NCBI RefSeq assembly: GCF_015529805.1
Contig: NZ_CP064654.1
Coordinates: 1 to 64,000, forward strand
Length of the DNA: 64,000 nt
Source: Qipengyuania soli
GTDB lineage: Bacteria; Pseudomonadota; Alphaproteobacteria; Sphingomonadales; Sphingomonadaceae
Direction of reading: 5' to 3'
Shown here: positions 1-11,085 of the stretch, piece by piece
Position numbering within the stretch: the first letter of the stretch is position 1
Layout of the letters: each line of letters begins with the position of its first letter
The notes under the pieces: model-generated
Seen by the model: the letters and a program-made list of their open reading frames with translations, nothing else
Told to the model about the DNA's origin: nothing
Databases searched by the model: none
Translations under genes and position numbers: made by a program

Positions 1-1156
1 CCCCGCCGAGGCCGGTGTCGTCCTCCGACAGGCCGTCGCCGGTGATGTCGGTGTACTTGGTGCCGGAGATGTCGAACTTCTCAAAATTACCGAAATTCAT
101 TCGTTCGGTAGTGAGGGGATCGCCATCCGGGAGGTTGGTGAGGTTGCGTCCGATAACGACTTGGGTCGACCCGTTTACGGTCGCATCGCCATCATAGGTG
201 TTGATCCATCCGTCCTGCACCTGCTCGGTGATGGTGATGGTGTAGGCCTGGTTCGAACTGACGATCGGGATGATGTAGCGGCCATTGGCGTCGGTCACGG
301 CAGTGCCGTTGTAGGTTACTGCATTGGAGCCGTTCCCAATGGTGTAGCTGTAGTCGAACTTCCAGCCGCTGAGCGCCTGTTCGCCCTGGTCCCAGACCCC
401 GTTGCCGTTGCTGTCTTCCCACTTGTAGCCATCGATAGTCGGGCCGCTGATGGTGCGGGAAACCGCCCATTCCTCGAAACCGTCGTTCGTCGCATACGAA
501 CCGTAAAGCGCATCAGGGATGTCGCCGGTGCCATCCTCGTCGGTTGCGTCGAGCGCGCCGAGTTCGCCGAAGGACGAGAAGAGATACACGTAGGTTGTCG
601 CCGGATCGCCGGTGAAATCGCTGACGGGCACGTAGAAATACATGTCGGCCGCACCGCTGCCCGACTGCAGTTCGTAGTTCAGCAGGATCGAGGTGTCGCC
701 GGCCCCGTCGAGATCGTAGACAAGGTCTGTGGCGTTCTGGAAGGCGGCGGTCTCGACGCCCGAGGTAAGGCTGGCAGTCGAGCTCGTGTAGAGTTGCAGT
801 TCGTCCAGCGAGATCAGCGGATTGGCATTGGTCTGGTTGATGTCGAGCAGGAATTCGTAGTGCGGCACGCCGTCGATCATCACGATCGGGACGTCGGCCA
901 GCAGCAGGTTGTGCGTGAACTGGAGCGACGTGTTGACGTCCGGGTCGTTGATCGGGCGACCCGAGGTATTGTAGCCGTCCTCGTCACCTGATTGCTGCAG
1001 GCGGACAAACGACTGGATCAGCCCCGTCCCGGACGAAGACTCGAGAGCTTCGATGGTGAAGTAAGCGCCGTTGACGGTGGCATCGATATCCGTGTCGTCG
1101 ATCAGGGTGGTGAGGTCGACCAGCGAGATGCCATCGTCATTCGTGTAGACTGCCAT
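1..1156 (-). CDS. SdrD B-like domain surface/secreted protein, 3' part beyond window
   Basis: Reading leftward from an ATG at 1156 (Shine-Dalgarno GGGAGAG a few bases upstream) there is an open frame of 385 codons with no stop before the window edge. The product is acidic and rich in Asp, Asn, Thr and Tyr. Roughly residues 1-230 form an Asp-rich domain I cannot name. After that come SdrD B-like modules: a GYKWEDSNGNG...DQGE unit near residue 240 and a second GTKYTDITGDG unit at the truncated end. SdrD B domains are Ig-like calcium-binding folds of adhesins and large secreted proteins. There is no N-terminal signal peptide, so a C-terminal type I secretion signal outside the window is a reasonable guess. 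Domain class is fairly sure, function is not. Confidence 0.75.
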   Translation of the reverse strand, partial: MAVYTNDDGISLVDLTTLIDDTDIDATVNGAYFTIEALESSSGTGLIQSFVRLQQSGDEDGYNTSGRPINDPDVNTSLQFTHNLLLADVPIVMIDGVPHYEFLLDINQTNANPLISLDELQLYTSSTASLTSGVETAAFQNATDLVYDLDGAGDTSILLNYELQSGSGAADMYFYVPVSDFTGDPATTYVYLFSSFGELGALDATDEDGTGDIPDALYGSYATNDGFEEWAVSRTISGPTIDGYKWEDSNGNGVWDQGEQALSGWKFDYSYTIGNGSNAVTYNGTAVTDANGRYIIPIVSSNQAYTITITEQVQDGWINTYDGDATVNGSTQVVIGRNLTNLPDGDPLTTERMNFGNFEKFDISGTKYTDITGDGLSEDDTGLGG

Positions 1157-1633
1157 CAGAACTCTCCCGGGCTCAACCGCCCTGCGATGGCGGTCGCCGA
1201 TTGTTGAACCGCGCGATTGGTTGCGCGGTCGGAGTCAATCAAATCTGAGTGCAGCCGGAGCCAGAAATAGCCGGGGCTGTGCCAAGTGTATGGCACGCGA
1301 AACGTCGATACGCAGATTCCAACGCAAACTGCACGCGACCAGCTATTCTAGTTTCCCGAGGGGTCAGGGCCGCGAAGACTCTATGAGCGGACCAAACGAC
1401 TCGGGCAGCAGCGCGGGATGGTTAATTTTTTGGTTAAGGGAGTCAACACGATAAGACTGACCCCTTTGAGCAGGACGATTTGTTCTGGCTGCCCTAAAGT
1501 ATAGGAATCGTGAGAATTTGACGGATTTGCACCGTTCGCGGCGCTCCTGCGCACCCGAATGGTCCGATGCAACGCAAGGCAACTATGGCTTCCGGGAAGG
1601 CAATTCGGTTAATATTGAGCCGCTTGCATGTGC
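1157..1633. other. Non-coding gap between adhesin 5' end and aroC 3' end
   Basis: No convincing gene. Short open frames here on both strands lack ribosome sites and look random. It must hold the promoter of the leftward adhesin gene. A 7-bp hairpin ACCGCGC/GCGCGGT with an 8-base loop lies at 1208-1229 and would fall in that gene's 5' leader. The segment 1420-1520 is visibly AT-richer than its surroundings. I see no terminator with a T-run behind aroC. Confidence 0.5.
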
Positions 1634-2701
1634 TCAGCCGCATTGGGCGCGGTGGAGCATTTTGTGATCTGCCAGCACCAGCGCCATCATTGCCTCGACC
1701 ACCGGGGTCCCGCGGATGCCGACACAGGGATCGTGGCGGCCCTTCGTGCGCACCTCGGTTGCCTCGCCATCGCGGGTGATGCTCTCCACCGGGGTAAGGA
1801 TGGAGCTGGTCGGCTTGAAGGCGACGCGGCAGGCTACGGGCTGGCCGGTCGAGATTCCCCCGGCGATGCCGCCCGCGTGGTTTGCTTCGAAGCGGGGGCC
1901 ATCATTGCCCGGGCGCATCGGGTCGGCGTTCTGCTCGCCGGTCAGGCGTGCGGCGCCGAAGCCGTCGCCAATCTCCACTCCCTTGACTGCGTTGATGCTC
2001 ATCATGCCGCTGGCGAGGTCCGCATCGAGCTTGGCATAGATCGGCGCGCCCCAGCCCGCGGGAACGCCAGTCGCGATACATTCGACCACTGCGCCAAGCG
2101 ACGAGCCGGCCTTGCGTGCGTCGTCGACAAGCTTCTCCCAGCGCTTCGCGGCTTCGGGATCGGGGCACCAGAACGGATTGCGGCCGATTTCCTCTGCGTT
2201 GAAATTCGCCGGGTCGACAGCATCGCCGCCGATCTCGACGACATAGGCCATGATGCTCACTTCAGGGATGACAAGCCGCGCCACGGCGCCGGCGGCCACC
2301 CGCATCGCAGTCTCCCGCGCGCTTGATCGCCCGCCGCCGCGATAGTCGCGAAAGCCGTACTTCGCGTCATACGCATAATCCGCATGGCCGGGGCGATAGG
2401 TGTTGGCGATCTCCGAATAATCCTTCGACCGCTGGTCGGTGTTCTCGATCAGCAAGCTCAGTGGGGTGCCCGTCGTCTTGCCCTCGAACACGCCCGAAAG
2501 GATGCGGACCTCGTCGGCTTCCTGTCGCTGGGTGGTAAATTTGTTCTGCCCGGGTTTGCGCGCATCGAGGAAGGGCTGGATGTCGGATTCCGCCAGCGCA
2601 AGGCCCGGCGGGCACCCGTCGACGACCGCGCCGATCGCGGGGCCGTGGCTCTCCCCCCAGGTGGTGAAGCGAAGCACGCGTCCGAATGTGTTCCAGCTCA
2701 T
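1634..2701 (-). CDS. aroC: Chorismate synthase
   Basis: Catalyses the last step of the shikimate pathway, 5-enolpyruvylshikimate-3-phosphate to chorismate, using reduced FMN, in the cytosol. The 355-residue product begins [12 protein letters not shown], immediately followed by the family signature [21 protein letters not shown]. It also has RPGHADY, the [11 protein letters not shown] block and a C-terminal RGTPVVEAM motif. The frame can be extended 25 codons upstream, but those residues do not resemble the family, and MSWNTFG is the conserved start. Divergent from ruvA across about 100 bases, so the two genes share a promoter region. Chorismate made here feeds prephenate dehydratase, encoded about 24 kb away. 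Confidence 0.97.
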   Translation of the reverse strand: MSWNTFGRVLRFTTWGESHGPAIGAVVDGCPPGLALAESDIQPFLDARKPGQNKFTTQRQEADEVRILSGVFEGKTTGTPLSLLIENTDQRSKDYSEIANTYRPGHADYAYDAKYGFRDYRGGGRSSARETAMRVAAGAVARLVIPEVSIMAYVVEIGGDAVDPANFNAEEIGRNPFWCPDPEAAKRWEKLVDDARKAGSSLGAVVECIATGVPAGWGAPIYAKLDADLASGMMSINAVKGVEIGDGFGAARLTGEQNADPMRPGNDGPRFEANHAGGIAGGISTGQPVACRVAFKPTSSILTPVESITRDGEATEVRTKGRHDPCVGIRGTPVVEAMMALVLADHKMLHRAQCG

Positions 2702-2799
2702 GCCATCCTGTCTGTCGCAACTGTGGGCGCAAGTCCATCGGCGCTGGACCAAATCCTTCTTGAGGCGCAAGAACAAACCATGATTGCTGAGCGCACCAG

Positions 2800-3402
2800 A
2801 TGATCGCGAAACTCAAGGGACTGCTCGACGAAACCGGCGCCGACTGGGCGGTGATCGACGTCTCCGGCGTCGGCTATCTCGTCCATTGTTCGACCAAGAC
2901 GCTGGCAGCGCTGGGCGAGGTCGGCGAGGCCTGCACGGTCTATACCGACCTGCAGGTCTCCGAAAACGACATGCGCCTGCTCGGCTTCGCGGAAAGCGCG
3001 GAGCGTGACTGGTTCCGCCTGCTGACACAGGTGCAGGGCGTGGGCAGCAAGGTCGCGCTGGCGATCCTCTCGGCGCTGTCGACTGCCGAAGTGCAACAGG
3101 CCTGTGCCAACGGCGATGCGGCAATGGTCGCGCGGGCGAACGGTGTCGGGCCGAAGCTCGCCGGACGCATCGTCAACGAGCTCAAGGACAAGGCAGGCGC
3201 GCTACCGGGCGGCCCTGGTCCGGTCGGCGTTGCGATCTCCCATGCGGGAAGCCACAGTGCCGATGCCGTAAGCGCGCTTGAGAACCTGGGCTTCAAGCCC
3301 GCCGTCGCTGCGCGCGCCGTGGCGCTGGCGCAAGGCGAACTGGGCGAGGGCGCGAGCGAGGGCGATCTGATAAGGGTTGCTCTGAGAAAGGCTGCTGGGT
3401 GA
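2800..3402 (+). CDS. ruvA: Holliday junction branch migration protein RuvA
   Basis: Tetrameric DNA-binding subunit of the RuvAB branch-migration machine, used in recombinational repair. At 200 residues it has the normal family length. The N-terminal OB-fold domain starts [11 protein letters not shown] and includes GVGYLVHCS. Two helix-hairpin-helix segments follow ([16 protein letters not shown] near residue 75 and [13 protein letters not shown] near 110), then a flexible linker and the small C-terminal domain III that contacts RuvB ([16 protein letters not shown]). It starts a rightward cluster with a DsrE-like gene and ruvB. No ruvC lies upstream here, unlike the common ruvCAB arrangement. 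Confidence 0.97.
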   Translation: MIAKLKGLLDETGADWAVIDVSGVGYLVHCSTKTLAALGEVGEACTVYTDLQVSENDMRLLGFAESAERDWFRLLTQVQGVGSKVALAILSALSTAEVQQACANGDAAMVARANGVGPKLAGRIVNELKDKAGALPGGPGPVGVAISHAGSHSADAVSALENLGFKPAVAARAVALAQGELGEGASEGDLIRVALRKAAG

Positions 3403-3413
3403 GGAGAAGCTCG

Positions 3414-3926
3414 ATGCGCAAGGTAATCATGGTCACTCTGGCCTTGCTGGCAAGTCCGCTTGCCGCGCAGGATATGAGCACCTTCAAGACCGGTCCGGTC
3501 TTCAAGCAGTTCGGCCCGCACGCTCCGGTGGAAGGGATCGGACAGGTCCCTGCCGACACCGAATTCGCGGTGGCATTCGATGTCTCCAAGCCGGCCGAAG
3601 CAGGGGAATGGAACAAGGGCTTCGAAAGCGCGGCGCGCTTCATCAACATGCACGTCGCCCATGGCGTGCCCGAGGACAACATCCGCATCGCGGTGGTCGT
3701 CCACGGCAAGGCGGTGAACGACCTGCTTGCGCGCGGCGATAACCCGTCCGCCGACATGGTCCAGATCATGATCGAGCATGGCGTGCGCTTCATCGTCTGC
3801 GGCCAGAGCGCGGCAGCTTATGGGGTGACGCAGGACCAGCTGATCCCGGGCGTCGAAATGGCACTCTCCGCCATGACCGCTCATGCGCTGCTGCAACAGC
3901 GCGGCTACACGGTGAACCCGTTCTGA
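3414..3926 (+). CDS. Exported DsrE-family protein
   Basis: 170 residues from ATG 3414, chosen because GAGGAG lies seven bases upstream and because it yields a clean signal peptide ([19 protein letters not shown]). The five codons in front of it lack that logic. The mature part has the DsrE/DsrF-like fold pattern: VAFDVS near residue 50, an amphipathic helix with [11 protein letters not shown], then [15 protein letters not shown] and [17 protein letters not shown] with one Cys. DsrE relatives take part in sulfur relay, but exported members of this type are uncharacterised. It sits 11 bases behind ruvA and one base before ruvB, so all three are probably co-transcribed. Its link to recombination is unclear. 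Confidence 0.8.
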   Translation: MRKVIMVTLALLASPLAAQDMSTFKTGPVFKQFGPHAPVEGIGQVPADTEFAVAFDVSKPAEAGEWNKGFESAARFINMHVAHGVPEDNIRIAVVVHGKAVNDLLARGDNPSADMVQIMIEHGVRFIVCGQSAAAYGVTQDQLIPGVEMALSAMTAHALLQQRGYTVNPF

Positions 3927-3927
3927 G

Positions 3928-4959
3928 ATGACCGAACCCGTTCCCCTTCATTCCCCCGCCCGCCAGCCGGAGGATCCGGATGCCGCCCTGCGGCCGAAAT
4001 CGCTTGCCGAGTTCGTCGGGCAAAAGGCGGCGCGCGAGAATTTGCGCGTGTTCATCGAGGCCGCCCGCTCGCGAGGGGAGGCTATGGACCATGTGCTGTT
4101 CTTCGGCCCTCCGGGGCTGGGCAAGACCACGCTCGCGCAGATCGTTTCGAAGGAACTTGGCGTCGGCTTTCGGGCTACGTCCGGGCCGGTGATCGCCAAG
4201 GCGGGCGACCTGGCCGCACTGCTGACCAATCTCGAGCCCAACGACGTGCTCTTCATCGACGAGATCCACCGCCTCAATCCGGTGGTCGAGGAGGTACTCT
4301 ATCCGGCGATGGAGGACCGCGCGCTCGACATCATCATCGGCGAGGGGCCGAGCGCGCGCAGCGTGCGGATCGACCTGCCGCCCTTCACCCTGGTCGGCGC
4401 GACGACGCGGCAGGGCCTGCTGACCACCCCCTTGCGCGACCGTTTCGGCATCCCGGTGAGGCTCAATTTCTACACCGAAGACGAGCTCCTGAAGGTCGTC
4501 ACCCGCGGCGCGGGCCTGCTCGGCATGGGTATCGACGAAGGCGGTGCGCGCGAGATCGCCCGCCGTTCGCGCGGCACGCCGCGTGTCGCGGGACGCCTGA
4601 TGCGCCGCGTGCGCGATTTCGCCCATGTGCTGGGCGAGGCGACGGTCACCAGCAAGGTCGCCGACGAGGCGCTCACCCGTCTGGAGGTCGACGGCCTTGG
4701 CCTCGATGCCATGGACAGGCGTTATCTCACCATGATTGCAACGACTTACAAGGGCGGCCCGGTGGGCGTAGAGACGCTGGCGGCAGGGCTTTCCGAACCG
4801 CGCGACACGGTGGAGGAAGTGATCGAGCCCTACCTCATCCAGCTCGGCCTGATCGCCCGGACTGCGCGCGGGCGCATGCTCAACGATGGCGGTTGGCAGC
4901 ACCTTGGAATCACGCCACCTTCGCGCCCGCAGCCCGACATGTTCGACGAAGAGGGTTAG
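3928..4959 (+). CDS. ruvB: Holliday junction branch migration DNA helicase RuvB
   Basis: Hexameric AAA+ motor that drives branch migration on RuvA-bound Holliday junctions. 343 residues, normal length. Visible landmarks: [12 protein letters not shown] near the N-terminus, Walker [15 protein letters not shown] (around residue 60), Walker [11 protein letters not shown], sensor 1 LVGATTRQG, the arginine-finger region PLRDRFGI, sensor 2 [18 protein letters not shown] and a C-terminal winged-helix domain ending in a disordered DMFDEE tail. The start ATG follows the stop of the DsrE gene directly, consistent with translational coupling. Confidence 0.98.
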   Translation: MTEPVPLHSPARQPEDPDAALRPKSLAEFVGQKAARENLRVFIEAARSRGEAMDHVLFFGPPGLGKTTLAQIVSKELGVGFRATSGPVIAKAGDLAALLTNLEPNDVLFIDEIHRLNPVVEEVLYPAMEDRALDIIIGEGPSARSVRIDLPPFTLVGATTRQGLLTTPLRDRFGIPVRLNFYTEDELLKVVTRGAGLLGMGIDEGGAREIARRSRGTPRVAGRLMRRVRDFAHVLGEATVTSKVADEALTRLEVDGLGLDAMDRRYLTMIATTYKGGPVGVETLAAGLSEPRDTVEEVIEPYLIQLGLIARTARGRMLNDGGWQHLGITPPSRPQPDMFDEEG

Positions 4960-4987
4960 CTGCCCGGTAATACCCTTGCCGCAGTTG

Positions 4988-5033
4988 GTCCCGAAACGGG
5001 ACGCGGGCTCCGGAAAGCTCGCAAATCCGCGAG
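4988..5033 (+). terminator. Two short hairpins after ruvB, possible terminator
   Basis: GTCCCG-AAA-CGGGAC at 4988-5002 and CTCGC-AAATCC-GCGAG at 5018-5033 lie 28-75 bases behind ruvB. The second is followed by AAATTTACTTTT. Neither has a textbook U-run, so termination is tentative. The rest of the 211-base gap to the next gene must contain the next promoter. Confidence 0.35.
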
Positions 5034-5170
5034 AAATTTACTTTTGTCTGCGATGTGCGAATATTAATTCCGTTCGGCGTGATTCCTCCATGGGAAATCG
5101 CGAACGGGGTGAAGGGGCCGGAAACCACGGGGGGCGTTTTCGTGGAGCTGGTCCAGAGGGAAATTGAACG

Positions 5171-6274
5171 ATGTCGGTAAAGTCAGCCTTGGCGAAATTG
5201 GCGGCAACTGCGGCGGGCGGGGCGCTCGTTGCGGGCGGCGCCGTCCACGTTGCGGAAAAGCCGATCACCGACAATCCGCAGTACAAGACCAAGATGGTCA
5301 AGCAGGTGAAGCAGGCCAAGCCGGTCAAGCGCGCGATCCCGCGCCGTCCGGTCCAGGCAAAGCGCACGATCCCGCCGCGCCCGGTGCAGTGCGTGCCCGC
5401 CGATTCGCCGCAGGCCGCCTACAATCCCGACAACATCTGCCCGCCCGTCTATCGCGAGGCGATGGTCCCTGTTCCCGTTCCGCCGCTGCCGCAGGCTCCG
5501 GTCGTTTCGGGTAGCGGCGGCGCCTCGCGCTCGATTCCGGGCGGTGGTTATGGTGGCGGCTACGGCGGCGGTTTCGGAGGCGGTTTCTTCGGCGGTTTCT
5601 TCGGCGGTTCGAGCGGCGGCAGCGTGATCGTCAATTCGACCACCACCACCGGCGGCGAACCTCCCGTGGTCAACATCTCGTCCACGACCTCGACGGGCGG
5701 CAGCTCCACCTCCACCGGAGGCAGCTCCACTTCGACTTCGACCGGCGGCAGCTCGACCTCGACTTCGACGGGCGGCATTACCTCGACCACCAGCACGGGC
5801 GAGGTTTCCAGTTCGTCGTCGACTTCGACCAGCACGGGCGCTGTCTCGACCTCCACGGGTTCGGTTTCGACCTCGACCGGCGGCGTCTCGACTTCGACCG
5901 GGAGCGTTTCGACCTCGACCGGTAGTGTTTCGACCTCCACCGGCCAGGTCAGCAGCACGACGACCAGCTCGTCCTCGGGCGATGTCAGCTCGTCGACTTC
6001 CAGCTCGACCTCGGGCGACGTGAGCACCTCGACCTCGACGTCCACCTCGACCTCGACTTCGGGCAATGTCACCAGCAGCACCAGCTCGTCGAGCTCAACC
6101 TCGACCAGCTCGTCGTCGAGCACCTCGACCTCGAGCAGCTCGTCGACCTCGGGTTCGACCACCGGCAGCAGCAGCGGCACCGACGTGCCTGCGCCGCCGA
6201 TGATGGCGCTGTTCGGCATGGCGGCCGCCGCGATCCTCGGCCGGCGCAAGCTGCGGGTGAAGCGCGGGGCCTGA
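5171..6274 (+). CDS. PEP-CTERM-type surface protein with Ser/Thr repeat stalk
   Basis: 367 residues in four zones: (1) a hydrophobic Ala/Gly signal region to about residue 30; (2) a basic Lys/Pro/Arg stretch with repeated RPVQ motifs; (3) a Gly-rich patch of GGGYGGG/GGFFGGF units at about 115-150; (4) a stalk of some 180 residues made almost only of Ser, Thr, Gly and Val. The C-terminus reads VPAPPMMALFGMAAAAILGRRK, that is a VPxP motif, a transmembrane helix and a basic cluster. This is the tripartite PEP-CTERM sorting signal cleaved by exosortases. The stalk is a likely target of O-glycosylation in the matrix outside the cell. The start is set by AGAGGG upstream. No exosortase gene is in this window. 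Confidence 0.8.
   Translation: MSVKSALAKLAATAAGGALVAGGAVHVAEKPITDNPQYKTKMVKQVKQAKPVKRAIPRRPVQAKRTIPPRPVQCVPADSPQAAYNPDNICPPVYREAMVPVPVPPLPQAPVVSGSGGASRSIPGGGYGGGYGGGFGGGFFGGFFGGSSGGSVIVNSTTTTGGEPPVVNISSTTSTGGSSTSTGGSSTSTSTGGSSTSTSTGGITSTTSTGEVSSSSSTSTSTGAVSTSTGSVSTSTGGVSTSTGSVSTSTGSVSTSTGQVSSTTTSSSSGDVSSSTSSSTSGDVSTSTSTSTSTSTSGNVTSSTSSSSSTSTSSSSSTSTSSSSSTSGSTTGSSSGTDVPAPPMMALFGMAAAAILGRRKLRVKRGA
5846..5950 (+). repeat. Five in-frame 21-bp tandem repeats in the Ser/Thr stalk
   Basis: Five consecutive 21-base units, each encoding a heptad of type STSTG-x-V, begin at 5846, 5867, 5888, 5909 and 5930. The units differ mainly at third codon positions and at the sixth residue (S, G, S, S, Q). The surrounding stalk (about 5640-6170) is made of looser STSTGGSS and SSTSTS blocks. 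In-frame unit gain or loss would change stalk length without breaking the gene. Confidence 0.85.
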
Positions 6275-6283
6275 GCCCCTCGA

Positions 6284-6994
6284 TCAGCCGCGGCTGACCT
6301 GCCAGTCCTCCTGGCGATACCACTGCGTCACGACGTATTTGCTGCCCGCCAGCACGGGCAAGGCTGCATGCCGCGTGGCACGATTGGGCCGGCCCTTGCG
6401 GTCCATGTTGTTCCACGCGACCATCAGGCCGGGGCGCGGAGTTACGACGAGGCCCAGCGTCGGAAACTCCGTTTGGCCGCCTTCTTCGACCTCGTTGAGG
6501 TAGATCATGGCGGTCCATGTCCGCTGCCCGCCGCGCGGCCTTTCGCCGGGCCAGTAGGGTCGATCCTGGCGGAAGAAATCGCAGTGGTGGCGGTATTCCT
6601 GCCCGACGAGATAGCGTTGGCCCTGCAGCGTCTCGCCATGTCGCCGCTCGATCCCGAGCGTTGCATCGATCGCAGCGGTCGCGGCGCGGGTCTCTGGCAG
6701 GTCCTTGCGGAAATAGTGCGTCGAACTGGTTCGTCCTGCGGGGGCGACGCGGTCGCTGAACAGCGTCGAGCGGGTGATGCGGCTGTCGATCGCCTTGATC
6801 AGCCGCTTGCACTGGTCGGGCGAAAGCATGTCGGGGACGAGGAAAAGGTCGGCCTTCGCGCCGCCCCTGTCCTCGGCGCGCGGGTTTGTTGCCAGCCGCG
6901 CGCGCACTTCGTCACCGATCCGCGCGAGCTTCGCCGGATCGGCCTTTTCGTCGAATTGCGCGAGACCGAAGCGGCGGCGCAGGCCCTCGAGCAT
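6284..6994 (-). CDS. 2OG-Fe(II) oxygenase, prolyl 4-hydroxylase alpha-subunit-like
   Basis: 236 residues with a C-terminal double-stranded beta-helix dioxygenase domain. Iron ligands are visible as HCDFF (HxD motif, about residue 135) and a distal His in RATRHAALPV. A Lys a few residues on (GSKYVVTQWY) would hold 2-oxoglutarate. The LNEVEEGGQTEFP block is typical of P4Hc domains. Such bacterial proteins hydroxylate proline or other residues in proteins such as elongation factor Tu, but the target here is unknown. Lies 20 bases downstream of acnA on the same strand, so co-transcription is likely. Convergent with the PEP-CTERM gene. Confidence 0.88.
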   Translation of the reverse strand: MLEGLRRRFGLAQFDEKADPAKLARIGDEVRARLATNPRAEDRGGAKADLFLVPDMLSPDQCKRLIKAIDSRITRSTLFSDRVAPAGRTSSTHYFRKDLPETRAATAAIDATLGIERRHGETLQGQRYLVGQEYRHHCDFFRQDRPYWPGERPRGGQRTWTAMIYLNEVEEGGQTEFPTLGLVVTPRPGLMVAWNNMDRKGRPNRATRHAALPVLAGSKYVVTQWYRQEDWQVSRG

Positions 6995-7013
6995 GCTGCG
7001 CCGCCTGCTCTTC

Positions 7014-9689
<2,676 letters not shown>

Positions 9690-9905
9690 GCGGGGGCGTG
9701 TCCTTTCTGTCCGGAGCCGCATCGCGAGCCTTCGCGGGTGCGGCGAAAATGTGCCCGCGCCCTGCGCGCAAAGCGGGCAAAAATCAAGGTCCGCCGCCCC
9801 TGAAAAACGCCTTGGCGGAACCCAAGCCCCGCTTCATCGATTATTAAGGCAAAATCGGGGCAGGCGCGCGACGCGGTTCGTGCGAACCCAATGAGGAGTT
9901 ACCAG

Positions 9906-10052
9906 ATGTCGTCGCTTCAGGCTGCGGGCACACGCTCGCGTCAACCCATCCGTATAGCCGTAATCGCTGCCGCGCTGGCCGTGGTCGGCTGCTTTTCCGC
10001 TGCCTTCACCTTCGCCGATGCTCCGGCCACGGCAGCTGAATCGGTTCGCTAG
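9906..10052 (+). CDS. 48-residue membrane-anchored or exported small protein
   Basis: A complete small gene: GAGGAG seven bases before ATG 9906, 48 codons, TAG at 10050. The product has a basic N-terminus (TRSRQPIR), one hydrophobic helix IAVIAAALAVVGCFSAAFTF and a short AT-rich polar tail, so it is either a one-pass membrane peptide or a signal-peptide-bearing microprotein (VVGC resembles a weak lipobox). No family recognised. The TAG stop overlaps the stop of the convergent EamA gene in a shared CTAG. The strong ribosome site and clean topology support expression; homology is untested. Confidence 0.6.
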   Translation: MSSLQAAGTRSRQPIRIAVIAAALAVVGCFSAAFTFADAPATAAESVR

Positions 10053-10948
10053 ACCGCGCTGATCTCGGGCCGCCTGCGCGTCGTCGCAATCCAGCACCCG
10101 GCCACGATCAGTACTGTTCCCGCAACTGCACTCGCGGTCAGGCTCTCGCCGAGCAGCAGCCAGCCGAACAGCGCCGCCCAGACGAATCCCGAATATTCGA
10201 GCGGCACCAGCACCTGCGCCTCCGCACGGGCATAGGCCCATGACATGGTCAGCGCGCCGAGCACCGACAGGCCCGCCGATATGCCTACATCCTTGAGATC
10301 GCCGATTGCGGGCATGGCGAAAAGCCAGGGCGCGGCGGCGAGATAGACCAGACCCGCCGTGCCCATGTAAAAGGTCGCGACCTCCAGCGGCTTGGCCACC
10401 AGCGCCTGTTGCCGCTGGAGCACGAGGTTCCAGGCGTAGAGCAGCGCCGATACGGTGATCGCCGCGAGGCCGAGCCAAGTTTCCGCGTTGAGATTGCCGC
10501 GGTCGAACTTGCCCCCGACAATCACCAGCACGCCCGCCAGCCCCAACAACGCACCCCAGACCGCGCGCGGATTGATCGTCTCGCCCAGCATGACGGCGGC
10601 GAGGTAGAGCGACACGATCGGCGCGATGAAGGAAATCGCAATTGCCTCGGCCAGCGGCAGCTTGGTCAGCGAATAGAAGAAGGTCAGCGCCATCATCGAT
10701 CCCACGACCCCGCGGGTCAGGTGAACCTTCATCACTTCGCGCGATGGCCAGCGGCTCTTCGTCGCCAGCCAGACCGGGGCCACGATGGCGAAGGCAAGCG
10801 AGGATCGCAGCAGTGCCGCCATGTATGCGCCCAGCGCCAGCGAGGCGCTCTTCATGAAGGCGTCCATCAGCGACAGCAGCGCTATGCCAAAGGCGGTCGC
10901 CAGGATCGGGCGGATGGGATTGGCATGGTCGCTCACCGTTCGTCGCAT
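10049..10948 (-). CDS. EamA/DMT-family transporter
   Basis: About 299 residues with ten predicted membrane helices arranged as two EamA repeats of five, the hallmark of drug/metabolite exporters such as RhaT, YdcZ and RarD relatives. The first repeat shows FIAPIVSLYLAAVMLGE and the second EYSGFVWAALFGWLLLGE, the typical end of each EamA unit. Substrate cannot be told. The start is uncertain: ATG 10948 (MRRTVSDHANP) is used here, with 10972 and 10975 as alternatives; none has a clear ribosome site. Divergent from the L,D-transpeptidase gene. Confidence 0.85.
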   Translation of the reverse strand: MRRTVSDHANPIRPILATAFGIALLSLMDAFMKSASLALGAYMAALLRSSLAFAIVAPVWLATKSRWPSREVMKVHLTRGVVGSMMALTFFYSLTKLPLAEAIAISFIAPIVSLYLAAVMLGETINPRAVWGALLGLAGVLVIVGGKFDRGNLNAETWLGLAAITVSALLYAWNLVLQRQQALVAKPLEVATFYMGTAGLVYLAAAPWLFAMPAIGDLKDVGISAGLSVLGALTMSWAYARAEAQVLVPLEYSGFVWAALFGWLLLGESLTASAVAGTVLIVAGCWIATTRRRPEISAV

Positions 10949-11085
10949 AATGCGGGTGTTGCGCCGCGTCATCATATGATGCGCCAGTTCAGGCTCTTGT
11001 AAGCCGCGATCTTGGAGATGAGGGTGATATTGCATAGGATGCTGCCGCGCGCGCCTCGGAGCCTGCGGCGCAAACGGTGGGACGA

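Noticed and set aside
161-991. 276-codon open frame opposite the adhesin gene
   Set aside because: Antisense to a well-supported coding sequence with SdrD-type modules; no start signal and a composition typical of antisense shadows.
5018-5033. Strong terminator after ruvB
   Set aside because: Stem is only 5 bp and the following tract is AAATTTACTTTT, so it is listed as low confidence rather than as a firm terminator.
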